From: Strongylocentrotus purpuratus
Taxonomy: Eukaryota; Echinodermata; Echinoidea; Camarodonta; Strongylocentrotidae
NCBI RefSeq assembly: GCF_000002235.5
Contig: NW_022145523.1
Coordinates: forward strand, 124,001 to 188,000
Reading direction: 5' to 3'
DNA length: 64,000 nucleotides
In this document: one piece after another, positions 25,179 through 36,159 of the stretch
Position numbering within the stretch: the first letter of the stretch is position 1
Layout: each line of letters opens with the position of its first letter
The notes under the pieces: model-generated
Seen by the model: the letters and a program-made list of their open reading frames with translations, nothing else
Told to the model about the DNA's origin: nothing
The model's database searches: none
Program-made: the position numbers and the translations under genes

Positions 25179-25237
25179 ACCGTTTCGTTGACAATCAGCC
25201 ATAGACGAAAGACATGGCTGAATGTCAACGAAACGGT
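25179..25237. repeat. Short perfect-stem hairpin in intron
   Basis: A 24-base arm (ACCGTTTCGTTGACA then ATCAGCCAT) pairs with its complement over 23 of 24 positions around an 11-base loop. It lies 200 bases upstream, in transcript terms, of the exon at 24814-24977. The stem length and loop resemble a small RNA precursor, but a decayed foldback element would look the same. Confidence 0.85.
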
Positions 25238-26445
25238 GTTAAGTCTTTTGTCAATTCTGTTTGTTGCTATGGCAGGCAGCCAGTGAAAACGAATTTGTTT
25301 AATCAATTATGTTGTTTAAAAAAAGACAAAATAGTTTCGAAGTGAAGCCAGATCTCCATGATCTGATTAATTAACTGAGACTTTATAAATGATGCAACCT
25401 GAGTTGTTTAACACCATTCAAATACTGGAATGGTCCTGGAAGATAAATTACTTACTGAACAGTATTCTGAATAGTTATTTCTTTAAATGGAGTAAAGAGC
25501 TACAAGTATCTAGAAATTGTGGACAAGATACATTGCCCAGTGATACAGATCAGTCAATCATTTGATCTCATTCATCCAATGTAAACAACTTACGACCAAT
25601 CCACTGCTTATGACCGTCACATACATGAGAGTAGACATGAGAGCTTACATTTACAATGTATATACCGGTATACCTTTTATTTCTCTCTGTTCCTCTGAGC
25701 CTCAAGAAATACTGATATTTTTGAAACACTATAAACAGGAACCAATATACTGCACAGAGTAAAATTAAGTCAATCCTGTACAATTGTAAATAACACCCAC
25801 ACTGTGAATGTGCTCCCAATACTGTTGTTAGCTCTTAGGGGGGCATTCCTTTATTACACCACCAACTGCCTTCTCCTTTTGTCATCACAATGTCAACTTG
25901 TACAATGCAACGACAGGCATGGGTAACCTCAGATCAATACAATCCACTATCCTTTCATACTACACCCCTGCTTGTTCAGAGGGGCTTTGTGAAGCCCCTA
26001 TGTGTGATTAAGTGGGTAGCTGTATCGATCTGCGAGGCTTCCATAATAAGAACACAATCAAAATGTTTGGACAAAAGCCTTGCTCATTTACATTTGGGGA
26101 GATACCCCAACTACAAATAAGAAACCGTTACAGTGGCAACACAATTGTAAGGGAGAATGCTCAACTACATGTATATGAGCTTGTACCCAGCATAAAAAGA
26201 AAAATATCTACTTGGGGATGTATGTTACTGTTAGCTTCTTGGAGAACACATTTTCAAGTTACAATCTTTCATGACTACATCTGCTTGGTACATTCAATTC
26301 TACATATTGTCCAAATCATTCACAGAGATAGGCTATTCATTTCTCTATACTTTTTAATATATATTCTTTCATTATAATAAAGTTAACAAATTTTACAAAT
26401 TTTCCTTGTACCCTTGTGCTTGGCACATGATGATATTACTCTCTG

Positions 26446-26447
<2 letters not shown>

Positions 26448-26476
<29 letters not shown>
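26448..26476. repeat. Run of 29 G
   Basis: An uninterrupted G homopolymer, the longest of many G or C runs in the window (others near 5250, 5537, 22004, 28290, 31739, 41237, 45713, 55038). Exact length is uncertain in any assembly. Confidence 0.9.
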
Positions 26477-26871
26477 AGGTACATTATATTTCATTTATTT
26501 TATCATCCCTATTAGTATTATTATCATGCACTTGTACTTGGAAATCTACTTTGGCTACCTTTCCAGTCCTGTATCCAGTTTGAAGTACTCTTATTAATTT
26601 ATCAATGTTTCCTTTGTTAATACAGTTATAAACTAGAAAGAACACCACATTCCAGTTAAAAGTCTTTATTTTATGTCCCTCAAACTATGACAAAATATTA
26701 CAGGGAAAGATTATTTTAATATCCGGCCACTGTTTTAATGTAATAACTAGCTGGAAAAATGAAAATAAAGAAACATGAAAATTCAGAAGTAATTTGAGAA
26801 TACATTTATTTAGCACTTTGATTGTAAGATCTCAGAATTATGACCCCGGTGCACAATTGCTACCCTGTATT

Positions 26872-26940
26872 ATTTTCTGTAAAGCGCATAGAGACATGCA
26901 ATTATATATGTGTTATGCGCTATACCAAAACGTATAATCA
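26872..26940 (+). mobile_element. LINE or SINE 3' tail remnant
   Basis: TGTAAAGCGCATAGAGACAT followed by TTATGCGCTATACCAAAA, the same tail pattern as at 18460-18520. No coding part is left. Confidence 0.5.
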
Positions 26941-27350
26941 TTATTCTATTCACCTTGAAATTGCAATACATAAATGCATAACAATTAATCATACTGGCAT
27001 ACAAGTCACTTGTAATGGCATTGTACCAAGACTGTATGATTACAATACATGTCTGTGTCAAACAGCGTCGTACTGCTGGCTAAAGATAGATTTTGAATAA
27101 TACACAGCGTGTCCACACACAAAACAATTTTTCCCGAAACTCTATAACGAAATGTTGTATAAAGAATCATCGTATAAATTTCAGAGTGTCCACACACAGA
27201 AGAAAGTAATCCTGAAACTCTACAGCGAAATGTTGTATAGGTGCGCAGTTTGCTACTGCAGTCATGAAATGGAAGCAAAAATGAGAGGTCTGGTCTCCTT
27301 TCGCTCGAGGTCACGTTAAGCCCCGCTCAGTTAGTTACACTAGTTACATT

Positions 27351-27574
27351 CCCCCTGTCCACACACAACATTTTCCGTGATTAGGCGTGATTCTTTATTG
27401 AGTTTCAGTTCGAAACGATGCCAAAACCTGCGTTTCGTTAGACTAGTTTCGTTATACGATGTATCATTAGTGAGCGTCCACACACACAATTTCATCGTAA
27501 AACTATCGCAAAACGGTATCACTATCGCGAAACGGTATAGCTAATCACAGAAAATGTTGTGTGTGGACAGGGGG
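27351..27574. mobile_element. Inverted-repeat element with GTCCACACACAA ends
   Basis: It begins CCCCCTGTCCACACACAACA and ends TGTTGTGTGTGGACAGGGG, with terminal repeats of about 25-30 bases including a GTGATTA/TAATCAC step. Decayed half-copies with GTCCACACACA and GAAATGTTGTATA lie at 27105-27240. No frame is recognised. Confidence 0.8.
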
Positions 27575-29510
27575 ACAGAAACCAATAAGTTTCCAAATGT
27601 CCCCCAACATTCCAAGCCGGCTTAAAAGGACAAGTTTGAAGCTTACACAAAAGACAAACCAAATATCCTAATATCTAAAGTAATGATTGTTCAAGCACTC
27701 ACTGATATATCAACATCTATCTTTGAAGTATTCTGACAGTGTAAAATCCATACTCTTGTCAATAACCAACAACAACAAAGGGGCTCTGGGGATGGGTGGG
27801 GTAGCATAGCATACAATGCTTGACTAATGCAATATAATCCACATCACCTTATCCATATCAGCATAATTTTGCTAATTTCTATTAAAAAATGAGAATGTCA
27901 ACAACCCACAATTATGCCAAAATAAACTCTTACCTTTCCTCTCACTCTGCACACACTGTAAATCATCTATATCAGCAGTGACACTAACACACCTCCTCCC
28001 TCAATTGCAGTTTTTGTATGTGGTTCCGATACAATTTAATCAGGAAATTTCCCTAAGGCCTGCTGTATATCTAGTTCAACGTCACAATCATATCCCTGGA
28101 CCAGACAGGCGACCCAGTCAACAGACAAGTGGAACATTGAGTTGATAAACCCGGCCGTGTTTCCTGATACCAGTCAGGAAGACTTCCAAAACTAGTCTAG
28201 GATTCTCAACATTATTCTACATAATATCCCAATCAGTTATGCTGGGAGGAGAGACCCGAGGGTTAGGGTGATTTAGTTTGCTTTTCGCCACCCCCCCCCC
28301 CCCAGGCTCTGGTAACGGCAATTACTCATTAATAACAATAATAATATTAATTCAAATGAGTATGCCATTTGAAAAAGTACTTGCAAAACACAATATAGTG
28401 CCAGGGATTAGCTACTGTGTATTTTTCCGATCCCACGTTTTGTTTACGTGTATGTTCTGTCTTGATAGGGTCTGCTGATAGAGACTAGACCTCAAGCATG
28501 TGACCTATAGAAGCATGTTAACATTGTTGTTGCGTTTGTCTTTCAGAGCTCTACGAACTCAAAGGTCAAGATTAGGGATTCCGTTTGTACCTCCCAGGGA
28601 CAGGGTCGATAGATGACAATGAACTTGAAGAAAAACAATGTTCTACACATGTAAGGCACCTTCACAGAAGTTACAGCAAAAGTATATCTTTTTAATGAAT
28701 ATTGATGCAAGACTCTTTATCCAACTACTTCTCCTTCCCCCTTCCCAACTCCCCCCCCCCACCCCCCCCCTAAAAAAAGTCCTGTAAGTTTGCTGTGAAA
28801 TTATGAAAACATGTGAAGGCATCATACAGTTTTAGGCAACTCTCTTTTAAAAATAAGACAACTAATTATAAGTAATAATAACAATAACAATAATAATAAT
28901 AATTATAATAAAGAACCATAATTAAAAAAAAAATATTAAAAAAATAATAATAATACTGAATAATAATTCAACAACAATTTATCATAATGATAATTCTTTT
29001 TGAGGGGAAGGGAAGTTTTTCAGATTTACAGGAACATGGCATCGGTATGAACATCACTTGTATAGGTCTGGGATCAATACTGGCTCTTTATCCTTTGATG
29101 TCTGCTGCCACCTAGTGTTGTAATATGCTGGCTAGACACGTTGGGTTCATTGTAATGGGGTCAAGAGAGATTGCAGGCATAAAGCCTATTCCTCATTACA
29201 CAAGGTCGGGCCAGTAGCTTTGTATATCATATGTCGTACATGTATTGCCCTGTACTATTGCTGCTAATGGCTAATCATGGGAAGCTGGGTCAGGCTTCAT
29301 ACAAAACTTACATGTACTGTATTTTTATATCAAAAGTGTCGAATTAGAGTCCATACTTTTAGATTAGGATTGATTAGGATTGATTAGGATTGATTAGGAA
29401 TAATTTAAAAATAAAGAAATAAATGACAATGACAACAAAGGCAGTTATTGCTTCAAACAGAGCTAGTACATTCAAAAGTGACCTCTCTCTTTTTATTTTT
29501 ATTTCTTTCT

Positions 29511-29892
29511 TTAAAGGTAAAGACCAGTAATGGAAATGCCCAAATTTCAAAAAATGAAATGGAAGCTCTTATTACCAATCATATGAAAGAATATGTTTTG
29601 AATATTACACAATAAAAAATTTGACGGGAAACCGCCTACTAATTGATATATTTGGTAAATTAGTGTATTTCTCGCCTGTTGAGAGATATGAAATGCACAT
29701 GTCGCGCACGTGTGTGTGTAGTCCCATATACATCTTTCTGTGTACAGTGCTTCTAACTTTATGAAGACTTGGCCAAATTTCTTATCATTTTGATGATTCC
29801 AGAAGCTTGCAGTACATCTATGCTAGATGATCGATTTCATAACGTTTCTTTCACAATGCAATCCCATGACCATAACTGGTCTTTAGCTTTAA
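29511..29892 (+). mobile_element. Inverted-repeat element, family A, complete short copy
   Basis: The ends are TTAAAGGTAAAGACCAGT and ACTGGTCTTTAGCTTTAA. The interior matches the partial copy at 1-221 and the two ends of the 45683-47044 copy. About 380 bases, no coding frame. Confidence 0.85.
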
Positions 29893-30616
29893 TTCCCTCT
29901 ATCCACCCTCTCTCCCTTTCCCCAACCCCCTCCCCCTCTCTTTCTCTATATTCCTCTTGGGGTGGGGTATATGCATTATTATCATTTGCAAATAAACCAT
30001 TAATGTTACCCAGAAGCTAAAGAACATTCATTCAGCCTAGTGGTGAAAAACAATAGCTCATATTGCCTGGAAGCTAGGCTAATGACCCCTATGTGTAGCA
30101 TACAGTAATCAGACATAGATAAAGCAAATTTCACTGTGAAATAAACATTGATATCCAACATGATGATAGGGAATAGAAACATATACTGATTAACTACAAA
30201 ATCTTTTCAAACCTTATCTCATTTGTGCATTGGGAAATGAAATCCCAAGATTTTGTGCATAAAGCTTTAGTACAGACCTGGAACTGGGAGACATGTTCTA
30301 ATCAAATCTCCTTCTAATTGATTCATACTGCACTCGATTATAATCAATCAACAGCTAACTTAAGCTCGAGCTCAAACTTGAGCCGGAGGAATCTTCTACT
30401 GCTGTAAATCCAACATAAGATTGTAATCGATTGATGAGGAATGTTTTTTAGTGTGTCCTAATCTGTAGTATCTAAACACTATATGTGATAACTGTTGTTG
30501 AATAGCTATATGCTGTACAAAATAACCAACTGCGGAGCGCCTACAGTTAATAAATCCTCAAAACAAGATGAATATTTTAAATAAATACTAAAATCAAATT
30601 GGATTGCTGTAAAATG

Positions 30617-31790
30617 GCTCTCAAGGACTTGAAGATTGTTGACTGGTTGAAGTGTGTACCCCTCCCTCCCCTTATACAACAATATGGCAATAAATTAATG
30701 TATCTCACTAATTTGATCTAGACTGTGATGTACTGTAGAGTATATCGTCAGCTGGCTGGCAGAAGGGCGTTAGCGTGCAAGTGACTCAAAAACTACTTTT
30801 CGAATTATTCGCATTTAAAGATTTGTTTTATATTTAAACTGCTTTCCGTCTCGAATATTAGTTGCAAACTTAAAAGACTACCGGTAATAGAAATGTTAAA
30901 GTAGAACACGGGCACAAATTTCTTTTTGGAAATAAGTCAGTTTTATAAAAGTTTGAGGCGATTTAGTGTTAATGCCCTTCTGCTTACTGTTTCATTTTTC
31001 ACCTGAAATTCAAGCTATAGCGCCCTTCTGCCAGCCAGGTGACGATATGTAGCTTTCCAGAGCGTGTAGATTGTTGACTGGTAGATGTAAATAGTACCTT
31101 ATCCCCGCTCTTACAACATAGATTAATAGATACTGGCATGTGATGTAGAGAAGCTCTCCAGAGTGTGTAGATTGTTGATTGGTAGATTTTTTTAAACATC
31201 ACTTTATTGTTCAAACTTGCACAACAAAGGAGAACAATAGCCCAGGACAATTCCATTTTACTGGAAAATGCAGGGCATTAAAAGTACATACATGTAGATA
31301 TACAGTGAATAATGTTATATAACATCAACAAAAATTAACTAATTTTACAACATAGTGAAAGTTGAGGAGTGATGGATATTCCTGGCTATAAATAAGAGGA
31401 GCTAAATATTGAAATTTCATTTGATATATCAACTTAATAAATACGAAGCATACATAATGAGTATTATAAGAGTTTGATTTGAGTTAATGTTTAATACAAA
31501 GAGGATTCTATCAGTGCCAGGCAATGAAAAGAGACGAGCAGTAGAAAGAAAATATAAGACTGGTTACAATGTGTATTAACCAATTTGTGTGTGTGAGTAA
31601 TTACATACTACCATACTACATAGTACCCCATCCCCACTCTTTTTAACATAGATCAATGAATGCTACCTGATCTAGATTGTGATGTGGTGTAGAGAAGCTT
31701 TCCAAAGTTTGGAGATAGTTGACCGGTAGAGGCGTATCCCCCCCCCCCCCAACCCCTCCCTAAATGTAGCAACATATGAATTGATCTTAC
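30617..31790 (-). pseudogene. Decayed tandem copies of the neighbouring exon
   Basis: Downstream of the exon at 31791-31893, the segment encoding its 3' part recurs as degraded copies. At 31664-31733 the minus strand reads TSTGQLSPNFGKLLYTTSQS against TSTGQQSPSSGKLLYSTTQS in the real exon, with a GT at the equivalent donor place (GTAGCATT). Further partial copies lie near 31140-31190, 31045-31090 (TSTSQQSTRSGKL), 30716-30750 and 30617-30650. Spacers between units share poly-C or CCCCTCCCT and AACATAGATTAATG-type sequence. Only the 31664 copy keeps a long open match and a GT; none keeps the acceptor and the 5' part. Confidence 0.7.
30753..31040. mobile_element. Inverted-repeat insertion within the exon-copy array
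   Basis: The ends GGCTGGCAGAAGGGCG and CGCCCTTCTGCCAGCC are exact inverted repeats and interrupt one copy of the exon-derived unit. About 288 bases, no frame. The inner GTTAATGCCCTTCTG resembles the motif of the 2991 hairpin. Confidence 0.65.
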
Positions 31791-31893
31791 CTGATCTAGA
31801 TTGTGTTGTGCTGTAGAGAAGCTTGCCAGAGCTCGGTGATTGTTGACCGGTAGAGGTAGCAGGTGCTGGTCCACTGTGCCATCTCCTCTTACC
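31791..31893 (-). CDS. PRKAG2: AMPK gamma-2 N-terminal exon with RRWHSGP site
   Basis: A 103-base exon with acceptor CTGACTTACAG and donor TCAG|GTAAGATC. It starts in phase 0 and ends in phase 1, matching its neighbours on both sides. It reads GKRRWHSGPAPATSTGQQSP then SSGKLLYSTTQSRS. The serine/threonine/proline-rich composition fits the disordered N-terminal extension of gamma-2; no close residue match to the vertebrate protein is claimed. KRRWHSGP forms an R-x-x-S-x-P site (S117 of the assembled protein). The region just downstream holds decayed tandem copies of its 3' half, so the exon belongs to a local duplication cluster. Confidence 0.85.
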
Positions 31894-32745
31894 CTGTAAG
31901 TCAGGGGTAAAACAACAAAAGTTAGGTTCACAGGACAGTTCGTTAAATCTTTAGTTTAAGCGAGACTGCACTACTTGTAGCTACTTGCGCCCTCTATACA
32001 GCCAACAATGCCTAAGCAGTAGCAGTTGATCCCCCATGATCGCCCTTTTCTTATGTCAATTGAGAGCTGATTTGGTGAGATAACCACTTGCCAGTGACCA
32101 CGCAGGCAGGTCTAATCCCTCCTGGTCAAACTAGTGCAGATAGGCATTAAGACATGGTTTTAAACCATGAAGATGTATGTATTGTATTTATTTAACTTCA
32201 TTGATGTACATCAATATTCTGTTTATAAACATATAATCACTTTACAATGTAATGTAACAATCAATATTCTGTTTGGGAACATATACATCATATAAGTCAA
32301 TTTATAATGTAATATAACATATCAATATTCTGTATCTGTATCCATGGTTACAAAACTTATGAGTTTGTAACTCGAAGCTATAAACCACAAGCGATCTTAA
32401 GGTTAGGATGATAATTACGAGCAGCAGGGGGATCCTCACTCGACTTTATATGCTGTGCGGGTGCAATTTACCTCAATGTTATTGTTATGCTAGCATGTAG
32501 TTAAAAATAAAATGACACTCTGCTTGTCTGGCTTGTAATTTTAAACTTTATATATTCGTTGTTTCAATCCTGCGTGAGCCCTCATTGTTGTTAGTGGTTT
32601 GTTATTTATTCAATGCAATTTGTTTATTTTAATTCTAGCAAATTTATTCAAAATACATGGGTAAATACATATGAAATAGAGATATATATATATATGTGTA
32701 AAAATATACAGTATAATATGTCAGTACAAATTAAACTAGATGGAA

Positions 32746-34128
32746 TTCGACTGCGCGCAGTCGAAAATGATGCCTCCGTCATAGAGCAATTTTACAAACC
32801 GAAACGGAAGAAATTTTTCAAATTCAAGTTCAATTGTAATCCATTAACATGTTCTCAGAATATCGTGATTACAAGCAATTTCTCATATACATATATGACC
32901 CTTTGATCTTTGACCTCATGACCCTAAAATCTACTCAGTTCATTGGCTCTGCAAGATTTCCTGAGTTAAATAGTAATCCATCTGTCAGTTCTAATGAGAA
33001 TGCGTCCACAAGCTATTTTTGCATACATAATGAGCCCATGACCTTTGATCTTATGAACCATTCATTGGCTCTGCAAGATACATAAATGATCTAAGTTTGG
33101 CAGGAATCCATCAATCTGTTCTAATGATAATACGATCACAAGCTATTTTTGCATACATAATGAGCCGCATGACCTTGACCTTTACCTCATGACCCCAAAA
33201 TCTAATCAGTTCATCAGCTCTGCAAGTAACATACATGACCTAAGTTTGGCAGGAATCCATCAATCGGTTCTTGAGATAAGGCGATCACGAGCTGTTTTTG
33301 CATACACAATGTGCGCTGTGACCTTTGACCTCGTGACCCCAAAATCTAATCAGTTCATTGGCTTTGCAAGATACATACATGACCAAAGTTTGGCAGGAAT
33401 CCATCAATCGGTTCTTCAGATAACGCGATCACAAGCTGTTTTTGCATACATAATGAGCCCTGTGACCTTTGACCTCGTGACCCCAAAATCTAATCAGTTC
33501 ATCAGCTCTGCAAGATACATACATGACCAAAGTTTGGCAGGAATCCATCAATCGGTTGTTCAGATAACGCGATCACAAGCTGTTTTTGCATACATAATGA
33601 GCCCTGTGACCTTTGACCTTTGACCTCGTGACCCAAAATGTAATCAGATTGTTTTCCTATAGTGATACACACTATCACTAAGTTTGAAGTTTAAATCTCC
33701 AGTGGTTCTTGAGATATCATGATAACAATCTCAATGTATGGAATTTCATAAGTTGACCTCTGTGACCCTTGACCTTTGACATACGTGCTCCAAAATCTAA
33801 TCAGATCGTCTTCCTATGGTGATACATACTATCCTTAAGTTTGAAGTTTAAATCTCGAATGGTTCTTGAGATATCGCGCTAACAAACTCAATACAAGGAA
33901 TTTCATAAGTTGACCTCTGTGACCTGTGACCTTTGACCTACGTACTCCAAAATCTAATCAGATCGTCTTCCTATGGTGATAAATACTATTCCCGAGTCTT
34001 AAGTTTAAATCTTAAATGGTTCTTGAGATATTGTGATAACGGTCAAACGGGACGTACGGACGGACGTACGGACGGACAACCCGAAAACATGATGCCTCCG
34101 GCACCACCTTCGGTGGCGGAGGCATAAA
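32746..34128. repeat. Repeat element with hormone-receptor-like minisatellite
   Basis: The left end is a perfect 20-base palindrome TTCGACTGCGCGCAGTCGAA followed by ATGATGCCTCCG. The right end is GACGGACGTACGGACGGACA, then a hairpin ATGCCTCCGGCACCACC / GGTGGCGGAGGCAT at about 34091-34125. Between them lie about eight units of 130-155 bases with CCCAAAATCTAATCAGTTCA, GGCAGGAATCCATCAATC and TGACCTTTGACCT. The termini share ATGCCTCCG in inverted orientation. The 144-codon plus-strand frame at 33189-33623 is three repeat units read through and is not a gene. Confidence 0.85.
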
Positions 34129-35057
34129 AACAGTTTAATGACAATTAGGATGGCCCTAAAAAAACAAGTGGGAGTTTTGTCGAGACGGCAAACCGAAATG
34201 TAAAGACAAAATATGGACCCTTGATTTGCAGGAAACTCAAAGCATAAATGAACTGTATTACAATACACGTTTAACATTATTTGTTTAGTGCACAATAAGA
34301 ATTTGTGTAAAAGATAACTTTATAACTTCAAAGTTTCACAAAATTAAAGTTTAAACTGGCACAGGTCCCACCATAATAAAGCTACTGAGAGAGAAGGAAG
34401 TTTAAGCGAGGAAGAGGAAAGAAGGAAGGAAGTGAAAGAGTTCCCTGCACATCCAGGGGTCCATGTTTTGTTTTTACATCAGCAGCAAGCAGGAAAGAGC
34501 ACTTCATGTATTTGCACTCGCTCGGTCAATAAGAACAGCCAACTGCAATTTCAACCCTCGATCACCTTGGGTATACAATCTACAGCTCATGAATGTTGTT
34601 GTCATAAGTTCAGCAGAATCCCCCCCCCCCCCACTTTACCCTAAACTACCGGTATAAGTAAAATAATTCGGGCAAAAACTTATCGACTACACTTGCCATT
34701 CTATAATGACAATACCGATAATAGCAATGACTTGCAAAAGAAAGTATATTTTTCTCAATATACCGGTATAGATCATATTCGAACAGAACACAACCATTCT
34801 CAAAAAGAAATGGGCTCATATTTTTTACTAGCCCTCTAAAACTGTTATATGTGAAAAGATCAAGCTTCCATATAGTAACCGCATACGCTTCTGTCTGGAA
34901 TTAGTGACAAATTGCAAACTAATATTACTTTTTCCAATCATTAATTTTGATAAATTTGCTGCATTATCTCTCAAAAGATCAAGGACCAACCGCCAAAACA
35001 CACAAACAGCGGTGCATTTATTTTTCTCTAGATGGGCTGAAAGAGATCTATACTCAC

Positions 35058-35210
35058 GGGCTTGGCGATGTTGCTTGGGAAGGTATATCGACGGTTGTTG
35101 TCGATGTTTGTAAGACTTCCTGCAGGAGAAGGTGAATTGCTTCCTGCTTGTGAGCTCCCTGGTGATCGCTCCTCACTCTCCAGGAAAGGCATCGCAAAGG
35201 AACTCAGGTC
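35058..35210 (-). CDS. PRKAG2: AMPK gamma-2 DLSSFAMP exon
   Basis: A 153-base exon, phase 0 at both ends, with acceptor TCTCTCTCAG and donor CCC|GTGAGTATAG. It reads DLSSFAMPFLESEERSPGSS, QAGSNSPSPAGSLTNIDNNR, then RYTFPSNIAKP. DLSSFAMPFL matches human gamma-2 DLSSFAMPLL near its N-terminus, the strongest marker that this is gamma-2 rather than gamma-1. RRYTFP is an R-x-x-T-x-P site (T102 of the assembled protein). In transcript terms the acceptor and first 29 bases of this exon are preceded by two further near-identical copies (see the repeat at 35182-35600), so the true acceptor is the one nearest the rest of the exon. Serine/proline-rich and probably unstructured. Confidence 0.95.
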
Positions 35211-35600
35211 CTGAGAGAGGAAGAGATATAAACAAATGGAATAATAAGATATTTTGATTACATCATTTTTGTTTCTAGAACGGAGCACAAATATTGACTT
35301 GAGAAGCAAAATACTTCAACAATTAGGAAAGGCATCGCAAAGGAACTCAGGTCCTGAGAGAGGAGAGAGGAGATATAAACAGATGGAAAAATAAGTCATT
35401 TTGATTACCGGTACATCATTTTTGTTTCTAGAACGGAGCACAAATATTGACTTAAGAAGCAAAATACTTCAACAATGAGGAAAGGCATCGCAAAGGAACT
35501 CAGGTCCTGAGAGAGGAGAGAGGAGATATAAACAAATGGATAAAATAGGTCATTTTGATTACATCATTTTTGTTTCTAGAACAGAGCACAAATATTGACT
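35182..35600 (-). repeat. Tandem copies of the exon's 3' splice site
   Basis: Units of about 143-153 bases each carry AGGAAAGGCATCGCAAAGGA and ACTCAGGTCCTGAGAG. On the minus strand this is the acceptor CTCTCTCAG plus the first 29 coding bases of the DLSSFAMP exon (35182-35210, 35325-35353, 35478-35506). The linker AGAAGCAAAATACTTCAACA and the intronic CATTTTTGTTTCTAGAAC block are also repeated. A further diverged unit continues at about 36160-36235 beyond an inserted TTAA element. Units 2 and 3 encode DLSSFAMPFL and then run out of the exon sequence. Confidence 0.95.
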
Positions 35601-36159
35601 TAAAGGGATAGTTGAGTTCTGTTTTCAGACCGCAAATGCCTTCAAAGTGCACGGTTATTGCTCTAATTCTTATTTATGAAGTTTATAGTGTCCCTTTAGA
35701 AACTAAAATTGCTATGAAGGTAATTTTAGACCCCAAAATGTGTGAAATTTAGCCAATATGATCATACAGGTACTCAGCTCCACTTTCCAAAAATACTGTT
35801 AATTAATTATTTAATTAAAAATAACAATACATGGGCCGGCTGGTTGTGCGTGATATAACCAACACGAAAATGTCAACAAAAAAGCCAACGTCGGCATTGG
35901 CTGAAATACAACGTAAAAGGCGCTACTTTGTTTTTTCAACAGTTTTTTCAAATTATCTAATATTTGTGGTAGTACACAAGTATTAAGAATCGTTATATTT
36001 ATGGATATTTCAGCCGTCTCTGAACCGATTTTGATCAAACAAAGATGTTTCTGTCATTTAAATTGTATGTTCTTTCAAATTTGATACTCAGTTTTTAATT
36101 ATCTCACACAAAAATTATTTTGTGTAGCGCCCTCTGCAACAGAACTCAACTATCCCTTT
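35600..36159. mobile_element. TTAA-flanked element, family D, copy 1
   Basis: It starts TTAAAGGGATAGTTGAGTTC and ends GAACTCAACTATCCCTTTC. The empty site is visible in the neighbouring tandem unit, which reads GACTTAAGAAGCAAAA without the insert; here the flanks are GACTTAA and TTCAGAAGC. This supports TTAA as the duplicated target, with one later change on the right. Internal arms are long and imperfect. No transposase. Confidence 0.9.

Noticed and set aside
26012-26377. 121-codon plus-strand frame
   Set aside because: No recognised domain, and it lies in AT-rich intronic DNA on the strand opposite the gene; length is possible by chance.
33189-33623. 144-codon frame with three internal repeats
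   Set aside because: It is the minisatellite read through in phase (unit length divisible by 3); unit variants elsewhere break the frame and the DNA is a dispersed repeat.
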